The notes under the pieces were generated by a model. It saw nothing but the letters and a program-made list of their open reading frames with translations. It searched no databases and had not been told where the DNA came from. From Polytrichum commune (taxonomy: Eukaryota; Streptophyta; Polytrichopsida; Polytrichales; Polytrichaceae), in contig OX485803.1 of NCBI GenBank assembly GCA_950295325.1, positions 36,843,554-36,907,553 on the forward strand: a DNA stretch of 64,000 nt. Direction: 5' to 3'. Made by a program: the position numbers and the translations under genes. The first letter of the stretch is position 1. Every line of letters starts with the position of its first letter. Of the stretch, positions 13,469-26,835 are shown piece by piece.

Positions 13469-15771
13469 ATTACAGCAATCTCCAAGTTCCTCCGAGCTTC
13501 AAATGTTGATGATCTCTGTCAGGTAATTGTGGTTATCGGTCATGCAAGCTGCACAGGGACGGCTATATCTCCCCACCTTTCAAGCTCCAGAAGCCTCCAG
13601 CAAACTATCAGATAGCTCCAGATAGCTCCATTATCTGGCTTAGGTGATGATCGTCTTCCGTCACTTGCAGTCCAAACACTGAATTTGCATGTTCTTTTGG
13701 ATTCAAATGAGCTTCAGGTGAGCACACAAGCCGCGGTAGCACTCGTAGCGGACCCTGTTTTCATCACTGTTCGTGGTGGACTTTGATCAATTGGCGTATA
13801 AACCTGACGAACGCTGATGTTGATTCCTGCGGTGAAGAAAGCTCAGAGCATTTCATTCAATGTGTGAGCTGCGTGAGTCCTACGTCTGGAGCGACAACAA
13901 CGTAGTGTGAATACACTCCCCACATGTCACCCTCATCAAAAACTCTTCAGAAACACTCAACCTGTGTCAGACCCGACAAAGTCGAGAAGATTCAATCGAA
14001 GTCGGACTCGACAAAATCCTGTAATTTTCTATGACGCAGGAATTAGTGAATCACATGCATTATGGGATAGAAATATAGGCACCAACGGATCGATGCTGTG
14101 ATTAATCACACTTAGCTTCTAAGCATCACGGTGTAGAGGCGGGCTAAGTCACCTCACTTCGACAAGTCGAACACTTTATAGAACCCACAAAGCTCCTGTT
14201 GACTCCACACACCTGGCAACCAAACTGACTGCCAAACAAGCGAACTCGTGTCGGGATTCCTTGGCGGTGCAGGCTTTGGAAAGCGGTGCAGACGAAATTC
14301 AAGCCGTCGTTGTTGTAAATACGGTCCCACACTCCATCTTTGATGATGTTCCGAGCTGCTTCCCATTGTGATGTGGTGGATGGAGATATTGTAGATCCGC
14401 ACTATGCAGACCGCCGAGCCGCTACTGCAAATTGCCAACTACACAAAGGCACCTGGCGGGTAGCAAGTGACTACGATTACCAAGTGCCTTTGCAACACCC
14501 TCCATAATTTAGGCTGTTGAGAGAAGCAGCTAACTTAGGACATGAGTGGGAGTCAGAAGGAGCTTACTTAGCAGACCCTAGAAACCATGTTGACAGGACG
14601 TGCACACACACACATCTTGGACTTAATTGAAAGGTGGGATCCACTAAGATATTAAGATTATGCATGACAATTTTATGACGCCGGCCACTGTTATCCTGGG
14701 CCTGCCCATTAAAACATTGGGTTTGGCGCCTGTAGAGATTGCTTCGGTCGATTGCTCGCCGCCTCCATTTGTACTCTGCACTTGAGAGTTAAAATGTCCT
14801 CATCGCAAAGCAGTTTGACATTGTCAAAACTAATCCACAGAAGTCGGGAGAGAGGGAATTCCCGCATGCAAGCGTACCTCTCATCCATCTAACATAAAAT
14901 ACTCGACTCCAACCGGTTTGTGGCCAATTCATTTCAAATATGACTTGAACTAGACCGATCCAAGGTTTCTGAAACTCATTCCTGTGTCCAATCAAGTAAA
15001 ATAGGAGCATCCGGATTGCATACTTTCTTCAGGGTTATCATGTTGGATGAATGAGAGGTGCACTCTAACCTCTGCAATGTCGCTCCCTCTCTTATATCCC
15101 AAAACCTTACGGAGCGGATGTGCTCATTTTAAATCTCCCTCCTTGTTGACACATTTTCCTCTCATATATCACAGGTTTTAATGTTAAAACCAAAGTATTT
15201 GAAATTACATGCTCGCACACATCACATTGTCATTATTGCAATGTTGACTTTTATGTTATTCCATAATATCACATGCTACATTAATTCTCTATTATCACAC
15301 ATCCATGTGAACACTATAGACCTCCTTAATACCACGTGCAGATTGGTTGCCACAGGCATGATATAAGGGAGGTTAGAGTGTACGCTCAAGCGATAATTCC
15401 CTTTCTCCCAGAAATTGAAGGTCTCAATGTAAATAGGATAGGTGATATGGATCATAGTATGCATCGGATTCCATGTTTTGCTCCCTAATCTGTTCACGCC
15501 GCCTCACCTCTAATACGCCAGTTGTCACTTCACTGCCACCTGACTTAGTAGAAAAACTTTCACACCGACATCTAGGTTCCACTTATTTACAGTAGGGCAC
15601 TGCGAAAATCATCCAGCCAGAAAAGGCCCAGTAAGTTCCACAAAATTCTTCTGTAGCTCGTGCTGACGTAGAAGGAATGCAAGTACTGTGGACCTGTTTT
15701 CAACGCAGCAGATCATTAACTCTGGCATGAGCATATTCTGAAGAACAAATTTGCAAGTGGTGTACAGCATT
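13469..15771. other. Intergenic; one unrecognised minus-strand frame
   Basis: Contains the promoter side of the aspartic protease gene. On the minus strand, 14144-14400 has an open frame including NNDGLNFVCTAFQSLHRQGI and a downstream Cys-rich end (CQVC, CSTC). It looks more protein-like than its surroundings, but I do not recognise the family and see no partner exons. The rest shows no gene or RNA. Confidence 0.3.
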
Positions 15772-16165
15772 ACACCGTTTATGGCATTTAGTGTCGTTTA
15801 CTATTCGGAGCTCTGCAGTGCTACAATTTTTTAATCTAGAATGTAATATATTATCAAGCAAAGTCATTTATGTTCTGTAATGTCCGAACAATCTGTTTAA
15901 CTTTTGTTTAAGATGTTATTGTTTAAGATGTTATTGCATTGTGTAATTCCAAATAGTAAGCGACATTAGATACCACCATTTATGGTACTTAGTGTCATGT
16001 ACAATATTTGCAAAGGGTCTAAACTTGATACCTAGAGGTCTCAAAGTATCACATCCATTAATTGCCAATATGATTCCATTCCTCAACATAAGTAACTTTC
16101 TTAGGTGAAAAAACATCTATGCTATGACATTTAGAGGAGGACATTGGGATACTTTAGATGATTGT
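15772..16165. repeat. Further copy of the 3.7-6.8 kb repeat family
   Basis: Starts TTACACCGTTTATGGCATTT and contains GAGGTCTCAAAGTATCACAT and CTCAACATAAGTAACTTTCT. These match blocks at about 3690-3810, 5390-5490 (reverse) and 6330-6440. No coding sequence. Confidence 0.7.
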
Positions 16166-16864
16166 CTTGCCTAAGTCACGCACCTGAGGCAACCAGCTGT
16201 TCACTGCGGCCACTTATTTGGGTAATAAATCTCAATAGGTTCACCATTGGCAGCACCTTGGACTGGAAAACAATATTCTGCAACTCTAATCCCTATCTCA
16301 TAATATTCTATGAAGCCTTCAGCCTATGCATTCTGTTCTCTTTCTAAACCTTCTCCTTCTCTCCCATCAGCTACAATTCAGCCTAAGATTCTACATCCCG
16401 CACTTTTATTGTGAAGTCAAAGTGCAGTCAACTAGAACTAAATCCAGGGAGAGAGAACAGGCCTGGGGGGAAAATAAATTTAAGTGGATTTGAATACCCA
16501 CCATTCCTCTGAACTAACCGATTGAGATGACCACTCTGTACAATAGCAGTAAGGTATGGCTTTCTCTTATATCAGGGATTCAAACTCGTATATGCTTACA
16601 TGAGACCAAATTCGTCAAAGCTAGGGAACGACACTGTCGCATGAATCCGTAGTCACACAAATGAAAATCAGTTTGCCGAGGTATGGCAAACAACACTCTA
16701 TATGGATGAGCTCCCGTATTGGAGATCAGACGCAGGCAATCATGGCCCACTTGCTGGTGAAACGAAAATACAGGGGAATACCGCTTCCTCCTCTTTCTGC
16801 TTCCATGCAAGTCGAACTCGATGCGCTCTATCATCCTCAAGTTTTTGGTTTGTTCCTATGGGAT
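16166..16864. other. 3' flank of the kinesin gene
   Basis: Sequence beyond the kinesin stop codon; probably its 3' untranslated region plus intergenic DNA. Nothing else recognised. Confidence 0.4.
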
Positions 16865-19800
16865 TTAGTAGAAAGAAAGTCGCCGTCTATTCTCGATATC
16901 AGTTTCAAACTCTTTAATACCAGTACAAATGGCGGAGACGACCTCGTCCTGGACTGCAAGAGTACCAATATAATTCTGAAGCTCCTTTGCGAGCCACAGC
17001 TTCTCCACCTTCATTGCCTCTGTGCTGTCGTCATTTGCTGTCAGCTGTTCCATCCACACCTCAGACATTCTGTCCTTCTCCCGCTGCACTATCTCTAGCT
17101 GCTCGCCCAGCAGAGAGCTCTGTTGCATGGCAAAGAGTTCATCCGCAGCTACTTCTTCAATACCTACTTTGAGTACCCTGCGTGATCGACCGAACGACTG
17201 ACAGCTCTCGCTGTCGGACTCTATGTGCTTGTGATTTTGAGTTCCAGCACTTTGCACTGACTCGACATCACCGGTTTCTCGATCCCTTTGAGTCTTCACT
17301 CCTGCACGATGAATGGAACTACGCAGTCCTTCTGACATGATTTCTGGAAGCAGATTGTCATGTTCGCTCGTTCCAATACTGCTCCGTCTATTGTTCGGGA
17401 GGAACTCGCCAGCACGATCGGCTTTGCCTCGAGAATTCACACAGGTATCCTGCATGCGTCCTTCGAAAAAACTTAACCTCTCGCGCAGCATTATGATTTC
17501 ATGTTCCAGTTCTGTCCGACTATACCGTGCATTTTGCAGGCATGAGTTGGTGTTGAACAGTTGAGCTCGGAGCTCCTGTACCTCACTTCGTAAGCGTGAG
17601 TTCTCCTGCTTGTTGTGTCCGAGCTCAGTCTCCATCTCTCGGACCAATTCCTCTAGTTTCTTGACATAATAGTCATCAGACAAAACAGGAGAAGAGGAAG
17701 TGTTTGTCTGGGTCTGGACCAGAGATTCCTGCAGTGTTGAAAAACGCCAATGTATGAAAATATCAGATACCACACGATTGTGCCCAACTTGATCGTTTGT
17801 GATCTTCAGAAATTCTAGAAGTATGGGAAATGCAGCAAAATAGTAATGGTACAACTGCTTGGGAGCACAGTACAGACTTTGTGCTGTAAACCTCTTTCGA
17901 GGCTACGAAATACAATGTCTACTAATCTAATAAAGATTCGGGTGGATGCGTTTGGATGGCATGATACTTCGGTGTAGGTTTGCGTCGGTTCACTGATTGT
18001 TCGTTAAAATTGCAGTTTCATATCTACCAATGCTTCAGAATTACATGATTACTCTAAATTTAGTTAGAGGCTTTCTATTCTCCGCACCATTCGGTTCATG
18101 AAGGAGTCGCTAAGAACGCAGCTTCAGGATTTTGCGTTCAGTCCCTTTTAGGAAGCTTATTATAATCGTATACATAATAAATCAAATTCTGACACTAACC
18201 TCAAGTTTGATCTTCTCTCTTGTCAAAGAGTCCACCTGCTGCCTCAACTTGCTTACTTCCTCCATGGATGTCCGTAATTGCTGCTGAAGCTGTTATTACA
18301 GATCATTGGAAGTTATGCAAATGCCAGTGAAGACTATACCATTCATGTTGAACCTGTGATGGTAACAAGACTTGCATCCTACTAAATTTCTTGTTATGCT
18401 CCACGAGTCTCATGATTGTCATCTGCTTCCTCTGCGGAACATTGTTACACCACTTATCAAGGTGTAACTGGTGTAACAGTTCCACTTTTATATGTATGTT
18501 GACGAATCTCAAAAAATTATCTATGTTATGCCTATAGCCACAAGGCATCAGGTTATACCAACACCACAACCACATAGAAGTCGTAACACAAATGCAACAG
18601 CTCAAAGATTCAATTGGAAACCGGGAAGTAAAATGGAATAAGGAACGTCGCGTGCCAAAAGAGTATAGACAAGGTCACCGGCTACAACCTTGAGGTCTTT
18701 GAAATTGAAGGATGTTTGCAACTCTTCATACTGCACTTGGAGCTCTCTGAGCTGGTGTTCCAACTGTTAAGAAGTACCCACAATGTATATGAATAAACTC
18801 TCAAATCTTCCAGTCACAACAAACACCATATCCGCTGGTGTGACCTGAGTTGCAAAAATAAGCTCTTTCAGCACATGGATCACAATTAACCTCTAATGCC
18901 ATTTTCAGATGCTAAATACAGTGGTCAGAGAAGAAAAATGGTCCCCAGGACACGTAAAACCGCAATAGCATTGTCTGGCATCACCTACAGGGACGTAGAA
19001 TCTGATACCCTTTTACTTTGAGTAGAACGACTTATTAGATAAACTTCTGGTTTGAAGGAAGGACGAGGATCATTTTGAATAGCGCATGGCAGAAGCAGAG
19101 ATGGTATTTAAATCGGTGAGGTCAAATGTCCTGGATCAAATGCGAAGAGAAATCCAACCCAAGGGAGACTTAGGGGCATCAAATAAGGACAGAACAGGAT
19201 GCCTGGGCAAACTGTACGAGAACTTTGTGTGGGTGACCGAGGTTAACGAAATGAGAACACTTCTCTAAAGTCAAGTGACGATAGTTTGAGACAATGGGTA
19301 CTGCCACTCAGAAACTAGAGAGGTGAATGCAAGCTCAGTAGAGAAACCTCGATATTTGAGTAGACTGTATAAGACCTCAAGATGCTCTCGCAAACATGAC
19401 CTTTGACATGGAGTTCCTATAAGCACATAGATTGCAATCAAAGAACCAACGGGAGAACTTAGTGACTTTCAAGCCCATGGAGTGCGTAGTTGAGACTCAC
19501 TAAGACACTTCGACTTGATTCCTCGCTTACTCCAGATGAAGCCCTTCTTTCTGTCTGAAAATTGAAGAGATCGTCATTAACGTGACCACCGTTTAAAGTG
19601 GCCCAGGTGTCTTCGTCTGCTATGTTTCCAAAATCTGCTGGTGTAGGTGATCTATCAAGGCCATCTGGGCTTCTCCAGGAGTCTCCTTCATCTTCATTCA
19701 GGCTTCCAAATGCAGGAGGGAGACCAAGTACCCTATCTCTACGTAGACCTGCAGGCAGATTGTCCAAAAAAGCAGGTGGTGTCTCGACCTCCGGTATTGG

Positions 19801-22800
19801 TCTCTTCATTTTCTGTTTATTAGATCATGTATTAGGCAAATGAAAAATGAAGAACATTTGACTTTCCACACTTGCTTAGGATTCAAATCTATTAGCAGTA
19901 TCGATGATTGCATTCCCTTGTTCTGAAGAGAGGGAATGCCCAGAGGGAATGCCCAGAGGGAACACTTCAAATTTCGATTTCCTAGGAATCCTCCGGATCC
20001 TGGTAGGGAAATCTAGGCCGCAAGAAGCTGTACAACATTCTCTAGAAGTGATCCTCACTGAGTTTGGGCACAACATTCATCCTCTTCGACCTTTATCTGT
20101 AAGACTTTACTGAAATCCATGCCATCCAAAGTCAGATGATACTGCGAAGCTCGTCAAACACTCAACCCGATCCACTTGGTCTAAGATCATGCTTTGGAGT
20201 TTGACCATTCTCACCACAAATTACAGAGAACATGACGTTTCTTCTGTTGGTTCAAGACGTCACCTGAACACCAAACTCAGAATTGACCTGGCGTGGACAC
20301 CAAGTCTCCCTTCTTGTTCCCTGCCATCCATTTGAAATGCGTCAATGATGAATATAAAAAATCGCAAAATCATAAACAATTTAGAACGAACACTTGAAGT
20401 TTATTCACTTACAATTGGGTCGTTCGAACCAAAGGTAACAGCTCTCAAAAGAGAGTTATCACAATGGAGTTGAAAGCTGAAAGTTAGACTTGGGATGTGC
20501 AATCGTAAGAACTCGGACATCACAATGTGAGACTCTACCTTCATAGAAACCCGATCACGGTCATCCACAGCTGAGCTTATAACCATGGTGCTCAGGTTCT
20601 CGATTTTCCTTTCCTGTTCCTTGATACGTCGCTCTCGATCTACTTGAGCTTTTTTTTCTTCTTGGAGCTCAAGCTCCAGTTTCTCCCTCTCCAGTTCAAA
20701 CTGACAATAGAACGCAGTTCACATTAGCTCGTGCAGGGATATTTGAGCACATTGTATTTCAATTCATGTCAGTAAGTACTCGCCTGAATAGATCCTGATG
20801 TTATGACATTCAACACACATAATACTACTTGCTGAAAGTATTGCTGAAGTGTGCCAATCGCCAGAGGTCACAATGGGAAGGATAAAATCTTAGTTTACAT
20901 CGATAAGACAAATCGGCTCAAGTGTAAATTTTGTTTGGAAGGACATGCTGTCCAGCTACCTTCAGCAAGTCATTTCGTAGGTTACGTATCTCCTTTTCTA
21001 ATTGATCTGAATGAGGACTCGATCCCTGCCCCTGCACATTCGACCTTCAATAATTAGAACAGCAAACAAATCATATGTAAGGGCATTCTGAGTACCAGCC
21101 AACCAGCTGATAAGAGTTACGGCTTTAGCGTCTCAACACCCAAAAGTAACCCACAGTGAAGAACGACAATCAATCCCAAGTCCGTAGGTTTCTTCTGGTT
21201 TGACACAAAGGAACATAAAATCTTAAGGAAATTTGAGAAATATCGGTTGGGTACTCGTGGAATGTCATGTCCGACTTACATTTTGCCACTCAAAGTGTTG
21301 CACCAGAAAGCAACCTAAAGATATTGCTTGTAGAAACTCATAGTCGGCCAAAAAAAATTCATTTTCAAGGCTAGATATAGCTCCCTGAGAGCCTATTGAT
21401 GATCGTGGAAGTGCTCCAGGACTGTTCATTTACTTCAGCTGATAAATATTCTCTCTTGTCAAGCGCAGGAGTTCACAGCGATAATTCAGCAGCTACCATT
21501 CTGGGTGCATATATTCTGTATATGTAATCTCACCTGGGTCCCACTAAATCAAATCAAAAGAGTATAATCCCTCTCTGATTGTAATTTACGTGTCACCTGC
21601 TCTGTAGAATAAATATCTGGCCGTTAAGGAGTTTCTCTTTTTTGTCTTTCCGCTTGTGGCTGCCATGTAAATGCAGCCTTGTCAAGCGCTTCCACTAATC
21701 AAGAGGATGTGGAAAAAAAAAAAAGATTGTAGTACCTCAAAGCCCCGTATGTCACTGCGCAAAAAGAGTAACATTCTTGCCAAGCCCCTCTACTCAGAAA
21801 TAAGCAATTCCCTTATTATGATGTACAACTATGATGTTTATCAACCTGCAGTTTTTGAAGAAGCTCCTCGATCTCTTTCTTCTGCCGCTTCAAGAGTGCT
21901 GCATCTGTAAGGGTCTGCCAGAACGTGCCCAGTCAGGCCATATAGAATGGACTTTGGATATGGTTAAAACTTCAGAAATTCAAGAACGAAGAACTAGATT
22001 TGAGTCATTTCTTGCTATTCTAATAGCTGGAAAAATCATATTTTTCTGAAGCAAGTCAATCAGGACGTTATGAAGAATATAGACTGGTGATTTATATTGA
22101 AATGTTAGAGGTGAAACATAGTAAAGTCCATCCATTAGACTACAGAGATAGTCAGTGACTACCTCGTAGCAATTCTTATCAAAATTCTTTAAAGGGGCTT
22201 TATACTCTACGTCAAAGGCTGCAAATACCTCATTAACTTGAGCACAATTGGTGACACGCTTTGCTCTGCTTGCAAACTGCAAAGTACCTCGACTTTCATC
22301 AATGTGTACCTGCAGGCAAGTCAAATAGAAGGCTGGAAATTAAATTTCATTCCAGTACAGCCATAGTACATTTGAAGATCGAGCCTAGGTCATTTCTTAT
22401 GGCCTGCACCAAATCTGATGGTAGGGTGAAATATGGAAATTCGAGTCGTGCTTTTCGACAAGATAAGACCCTCATCGAGAGTATGGACAGAGATATCTGA
22501 ATGGGCTGAAAAATTAGGGCAACCAGTTCAAAATACCTCATCAGGAGTCATTGTACAGATGATTGCAGTCCTTGCATTACCACCAAGTGCCGTTTGAAGA
22601 ATACGGGTGAGCTTACTGTCCCGGTACGGTATGTGTCTACAAGTAAAGCAATCAACTTAGTAATATAATAGATTAGCTCATTGTCACACGTCCCACCTTA
22701 AAACTGAAAAATGCTAAGCACAGTACAAAGACATAATTTTAAAGCTTACCCTTGTTTTGAACCACCTTCACAGAGTTTGTTGATGACATTTCCAAGACAC

Positions 22801-25687
22801 ATAAGGCTCTTGTTGATATGTCCTCCTTCCTTCAAACGGACACCTCCTGCTCCTGTTTTCGCAATCCTCTCTGAACCTGCCAAGTCCACCAAATTCTGCA
22901 ACAGTAGTACGGGTTAGTAACAGGAAAGTGGACCAGTGACGAGATATATCTACTTTTAACAAATGCTTAACACTCTGTATTGCAGGCAATAGCCTTACCA
23001 AAATTAGTGACTGACATTATCATTTTCACTTCATTCCTAATTGTGAAGTTCTAAATTGCCAACAAGCCAGTTCCAATAGATTATTGCGTTTGAAGGAATA
23101 CAGCACACTGCTAATTACGAGATTATGAGTTCACTGCTCCTAACCTCCAGCAATCACAAATTTCGGCCCTCAACTGACCGACATTCTCAAACAACACCAA
23201 GTTACAGGTTGAATTGTCTTACTAAAGCAGAAACACGGACAGCTTCCGCGCCATTATCATTAGCTCCACAATCTTGACTCTTGTCTCTGCTCTCAATAAC
23301 CTGAGTAATTACGAATTGAAGTAAGTGAGTGGTTCTGTGCTGATTCGATTGCTGAGAACTTTGCAGCAGGGAAGCTAAAAAGACAGCAGACTCTATACAT
23401 ACCTATTGAATTGATGCAAAGTAACAAAGATTTGAAAAAGGCTGAAACTATCTGAATTCTTGAGATCTAAAATTAACGAAGTGTTCACATGGGTTGATCA
23501 CGATGTAATGCCTGTGGATACTCACCATGCGAAAAATGCTGTGAGAACGACTACTATATAAATTCATATTGGTTTCTCCAAAATGTCGTTGAGCTGCGCA
23601 TAAAGAGCGGATACAAGATATCGGTGCTTAGAGAGGCAAGCCTTTAGATGATTCTTTCTAGTCTTCAAAATATGTTTTTTGATGTAAAAATGATATTGAC
23701 AAAAACTATTAACAATGCTTTAAACAATAAAGTTGCAAAATTTGCTTCAAAGGCTATAACAGTGATAACAGAAGGGGACAGTATCCCAGGATCTTCAAGA
23801 GACCCTAACCAGCACCACTAAGGGATTAAAAGGCATCTTGACCATCCTCGTGATGTTGACTGTACTGAAAGAACAGCAACAGAAAACTCAACTTAAGGAA
23901 AGAAAAGCAAAGGTTACCTTCTCCAGATTCCAGAAGTGAAAGGACCTGCTCACTGTTGTCCACAATCTCCTCCCTCAAACCTGCAACGTAGATACCCCTC
24001 TGCCGATGCAACCAGTTCTCTTAGCATGAACTGCAATAAGCCTTGGACACCCACATGTATCAATTTCCATAAAGAGATGTGTGACTACCTCTAAATTCTC
24101 ATGGATTTGCAGCCTACGACTGTCAGGGGCAAGAAGATCGTTGATCTCCTCGTTATAGATTTCCATGTATGAAACGCGGATGAGAAATTCCCTGTTTGGA
24201 ATCTGTGGTTTGGAATGGGCAACAAGTTAGGCCATTGGAAGATTATCATACGAGATGTACACACATATGGTGAATGTTACTTGTCCCTTGAAAAATTAGA
24301 TTTTGTTGGAACGGTATGTTAAGAGCTATTTACTCTTCTACAAAGAACACTGAGTTACCTTTCGGATGTGATTAAATACTTCACTGACAGCCAGCCTAGT
24401 AATTCCTGGCTCGGCTTCTGAACCCCTCATGGTGTACGTCTTTCCGCTGCTTGTTTGGCCATAGGCAAACACAGTCCCTGAATGTTTTCGCAACATACAT
24501 CAATAAGATGTCCTTTCTACAGAGATTTTTATGAAACATGTAAGAAACCATCAGAAAGGTCATGAATCGCTTTTGAGAGCAGGACGCTCGTCACCACCTC
24601 CAGTGAGAATTGCAGTCAAACAATAGAAGGGCCCCACTGTATATTGAAGACATCATTATTCATTAGCACATGCAGATGACAGGACATTGAATACTTGCAG
24701 AAATCAAGTACCATTAAAACCAGCCACAGCAGATAGAACAACGTCCTTGGCGTGCTCTTCATAGATGTTGATATTCTTTGCTGCTGATCCAAATATCGTG
24801 TCTGCTCAAATTGGGAAGGCAGTATAGTGACCCACAAGAGTTAAAATCCATCCACAAGCGTACAGTGAGAACAAGGAAGATCCAAAAACCTGTACCACCA
24901 CCATAAAAGGGAATTCCAAGCTATGAAACTCTTCAGAACGTAAAGAGACGTTGGGTCATCAGAGACAGGAATCTCAAGGTAAGAATCGAGTGAGTGCTCT
25001 ACGAATGCTAGTGCACTTACAATTCATGGCCACTTGAGAAGGGAAAGTGGCCTCCAAGAACAGAATAATAGAGTTATCCTCTAACTCAACATGACTGTTT
25101 AGTCCGGAGTTGGTTGTTTTGTCATGCCCGGTAAGCTTACGGTGCATGCTTAGAGGAAGTGTGGAAGTTCGCACGAAAACCATTCTATAGCGGCTCATGA
25201 ATGCTCAAACTCATTTTGGCATGCCAAGAGGTGCTAACTTTTGGCCCTCAATGAACCAAAATAGGTTGCTCTTCATTTGAATTCAAACACGACCTCCAAG
25301 CATGCACAAGAAATAGGGAGACATTATTGATAATCAATTGGTTTGCAAAACAACCAATGCAAAATCCATAGGAGACCAACTTCGAGGAAAAGTCCATTGA
25401 ATTAAAGGATAACTCTGATATGCTCCTTCCATGTCTAACTTGCTTTCTCTCGCTCTAACCTACACATGAATCCTGGCTTTAGTATGACGTCGGCGATTCC
25501 TATTTCTGTGGCATACAGGGAAGGATTTGTCAAGAAACTTACCAAAGGCAAAGGTATGACCGGATACTGGTGCGCCAGCTGTATTCAGCAACGCAATTGT
25601 ATTGTTCATTACCTTCCACTGAAGCCCTCGGTTGTTGTTTTCATGTGAAGGGGGCCTCACCCTGATGGCCACACAAATTTTCTCCAT
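16865..25687 (-). CDS. KIN7N: Kinesin-7 motor protein, KIN-7N type (CENP-E-like)
   Basis: Plus-end-directed microtubule motor. Minus-strand exons: 25687-25543, 24801-24712, 24477-24359, 24202-24089, 23999-23918, 23593-23526, 23300-23223, 22895-22750, 22636-22537, 22309-22229, a micro-exon near 22162, 21904-21846, 21031-20960, 20700-20539, 20320-20264 (end uncertain), probably one within 20076-19876, 19812-19501, 18763-18689, 18289-18200, 17728-16865. About 910 residues. Start [14 protein letters not shown]-loop GQTSSGKT; switch I NLYSSRSH; switch II DLAGSER; then [14 protein letters not shown] and [14 protein letters not shown]. After the motor come coiled coils ([27 protein letters not shown]), the motif RRETWCP and IADEDTW, seen in plant KIN-7N proteins. 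All motor nucleotide motifs are intact. The name is by resemblance. The 19876-20076 exon contains a 13-bp tandem repeat and its borders are unsure. Confidence 0.92.
22144..22162 (-). other. Kinesin micro-exon encoding VVTD
   Basis: In this family a conserved TDAALLKRQ stretch follows the neck. The exon at 21904-21846 begins inside the Asp codon (AAL LKRQ follows), and the minus strand at 22162 reads VVTD right after an AG. No GT follows the expected one-base phase point. The next phase-compatible GT gives a 19-base exon and would replace the conserved Asp by three other residues (YLY). Either splicing has shifted or it uses a non-standard donor. Confidence 0.5.
25142..25307. mobile_element. 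Small foldback element (MITE-like), copy B
   Basis: Lies in kinesin intron 1. Left end GTGCATGCTTAGAGGAAGTG, right end the complement of GTGCATGCTTGGAGGTCGTG. It aligns to the reverse complement of 1548-1700 along its whole length with small indels. No coding capacity. Confidence 0.75.
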
Positions 25688-25887
25688 TGCCCTCGTTTGT
25701 TCAAGTTCAAGTTTATTCCTGCTGTCCCTCTTGTCAACTATTTTGGCTGGAGTGTGCTTCCTTCGTGTCTAAACTCACAGACATTAAATTCGTCCATTCC
25801 AAAGGTCACAATCTTTTGTGCTGAACAAAGGCAGTATAGTTGAAGGCGCAGGAGATAGCCGTTGGGAAGTAGTAGTATTCTGAGGCA

Positions 25888-26835
25888 TCATCACAAATAA
25901 GAATGAAGCATTAGGAAGACGATTCTAGCAGACTTTCTGAAACCGAAAATGACGATATCAGAATAAAGGACTAGTGAAAGTCATCAACATCCTGGCAGGT
26001 ATGAGATCAGAAGATCTGCAAGCAAACAAACAAAACAGAGAAGATCTGACCAATTATGCACATAAAACTTGGTGCGTGCAGGTAGAGATATGCATAAAAA
26101 GAAGCACGGAAGGGCTTAATGAAAAGACGATTGAAGTATTGGAAATTTAAAGTCCAGCAAAGGAAGAAGTCAATGTCGAATAAAGGAATAGGGCCGTCAA
26201 GGTTCTTTCGTAGGGATCGCAAGTGTCTAGGCGAGTGAGAAATAAATGCTCTCGTAAGAAAATGCGACAGCGTTTAACTCTTAAAAGTGCAATACGTGTG
26301 ATGATTCTAATTTGACAGACTGAATGTATGTAACCTCTAAAGCAGGAGTAAATACGCTGCACCACATGAACTGAGGAGCAATTGCAAGTGCACAGCGCAC
26401 GTTCAGAGTATATATTCTTCTCTTCTTCCAATGCAGAGAAAAGTCCTGTCGAGGTTCATCCTCGATTACAAATCGATTACGAGCTGATATTGAAAATACA
26501 TACCTCTATACAGGTTCAATACAATGAGCAAACATTTCTCAAACTAGTTGCCAGGCTAGAAATTTTCAAGATCCTGGAGCTCAATGTCCAATTTTCCAGC
26601 ACCAGGAAATGGAAGATAGATTTCGACTAGACGACATGATAACGACATCCAGGACTTTCACTTGAACAAAGAGTAAATTTAGATGTGCACTATCATAATC
26701 CCCTACCACATCAGAAGTTTACTATGGTCGAGTAATCGATGCGGAAAGCTCAAGGATGGTCTGAATTTTGAATGAACCACTTCACTCTGTGCTTCTCATG
26801 TACAAACTTTCTCAGGAAGCTAAAAGCTAGATGTG
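25888..26835. other. Left part of unit 1, no gene
   Basis: Probably derived from the upstream region of the kinesin gene. It differs from its copy at 39411-40358 by scattered single bases. Short open frames here look non-coding. Confidence 0.4.

Noticed and set aside
16580..16840. Minus-strand frame after the kinesin stop
   Set aside because: Lies in the 3' flank with no kinesin similarity; likely chance.
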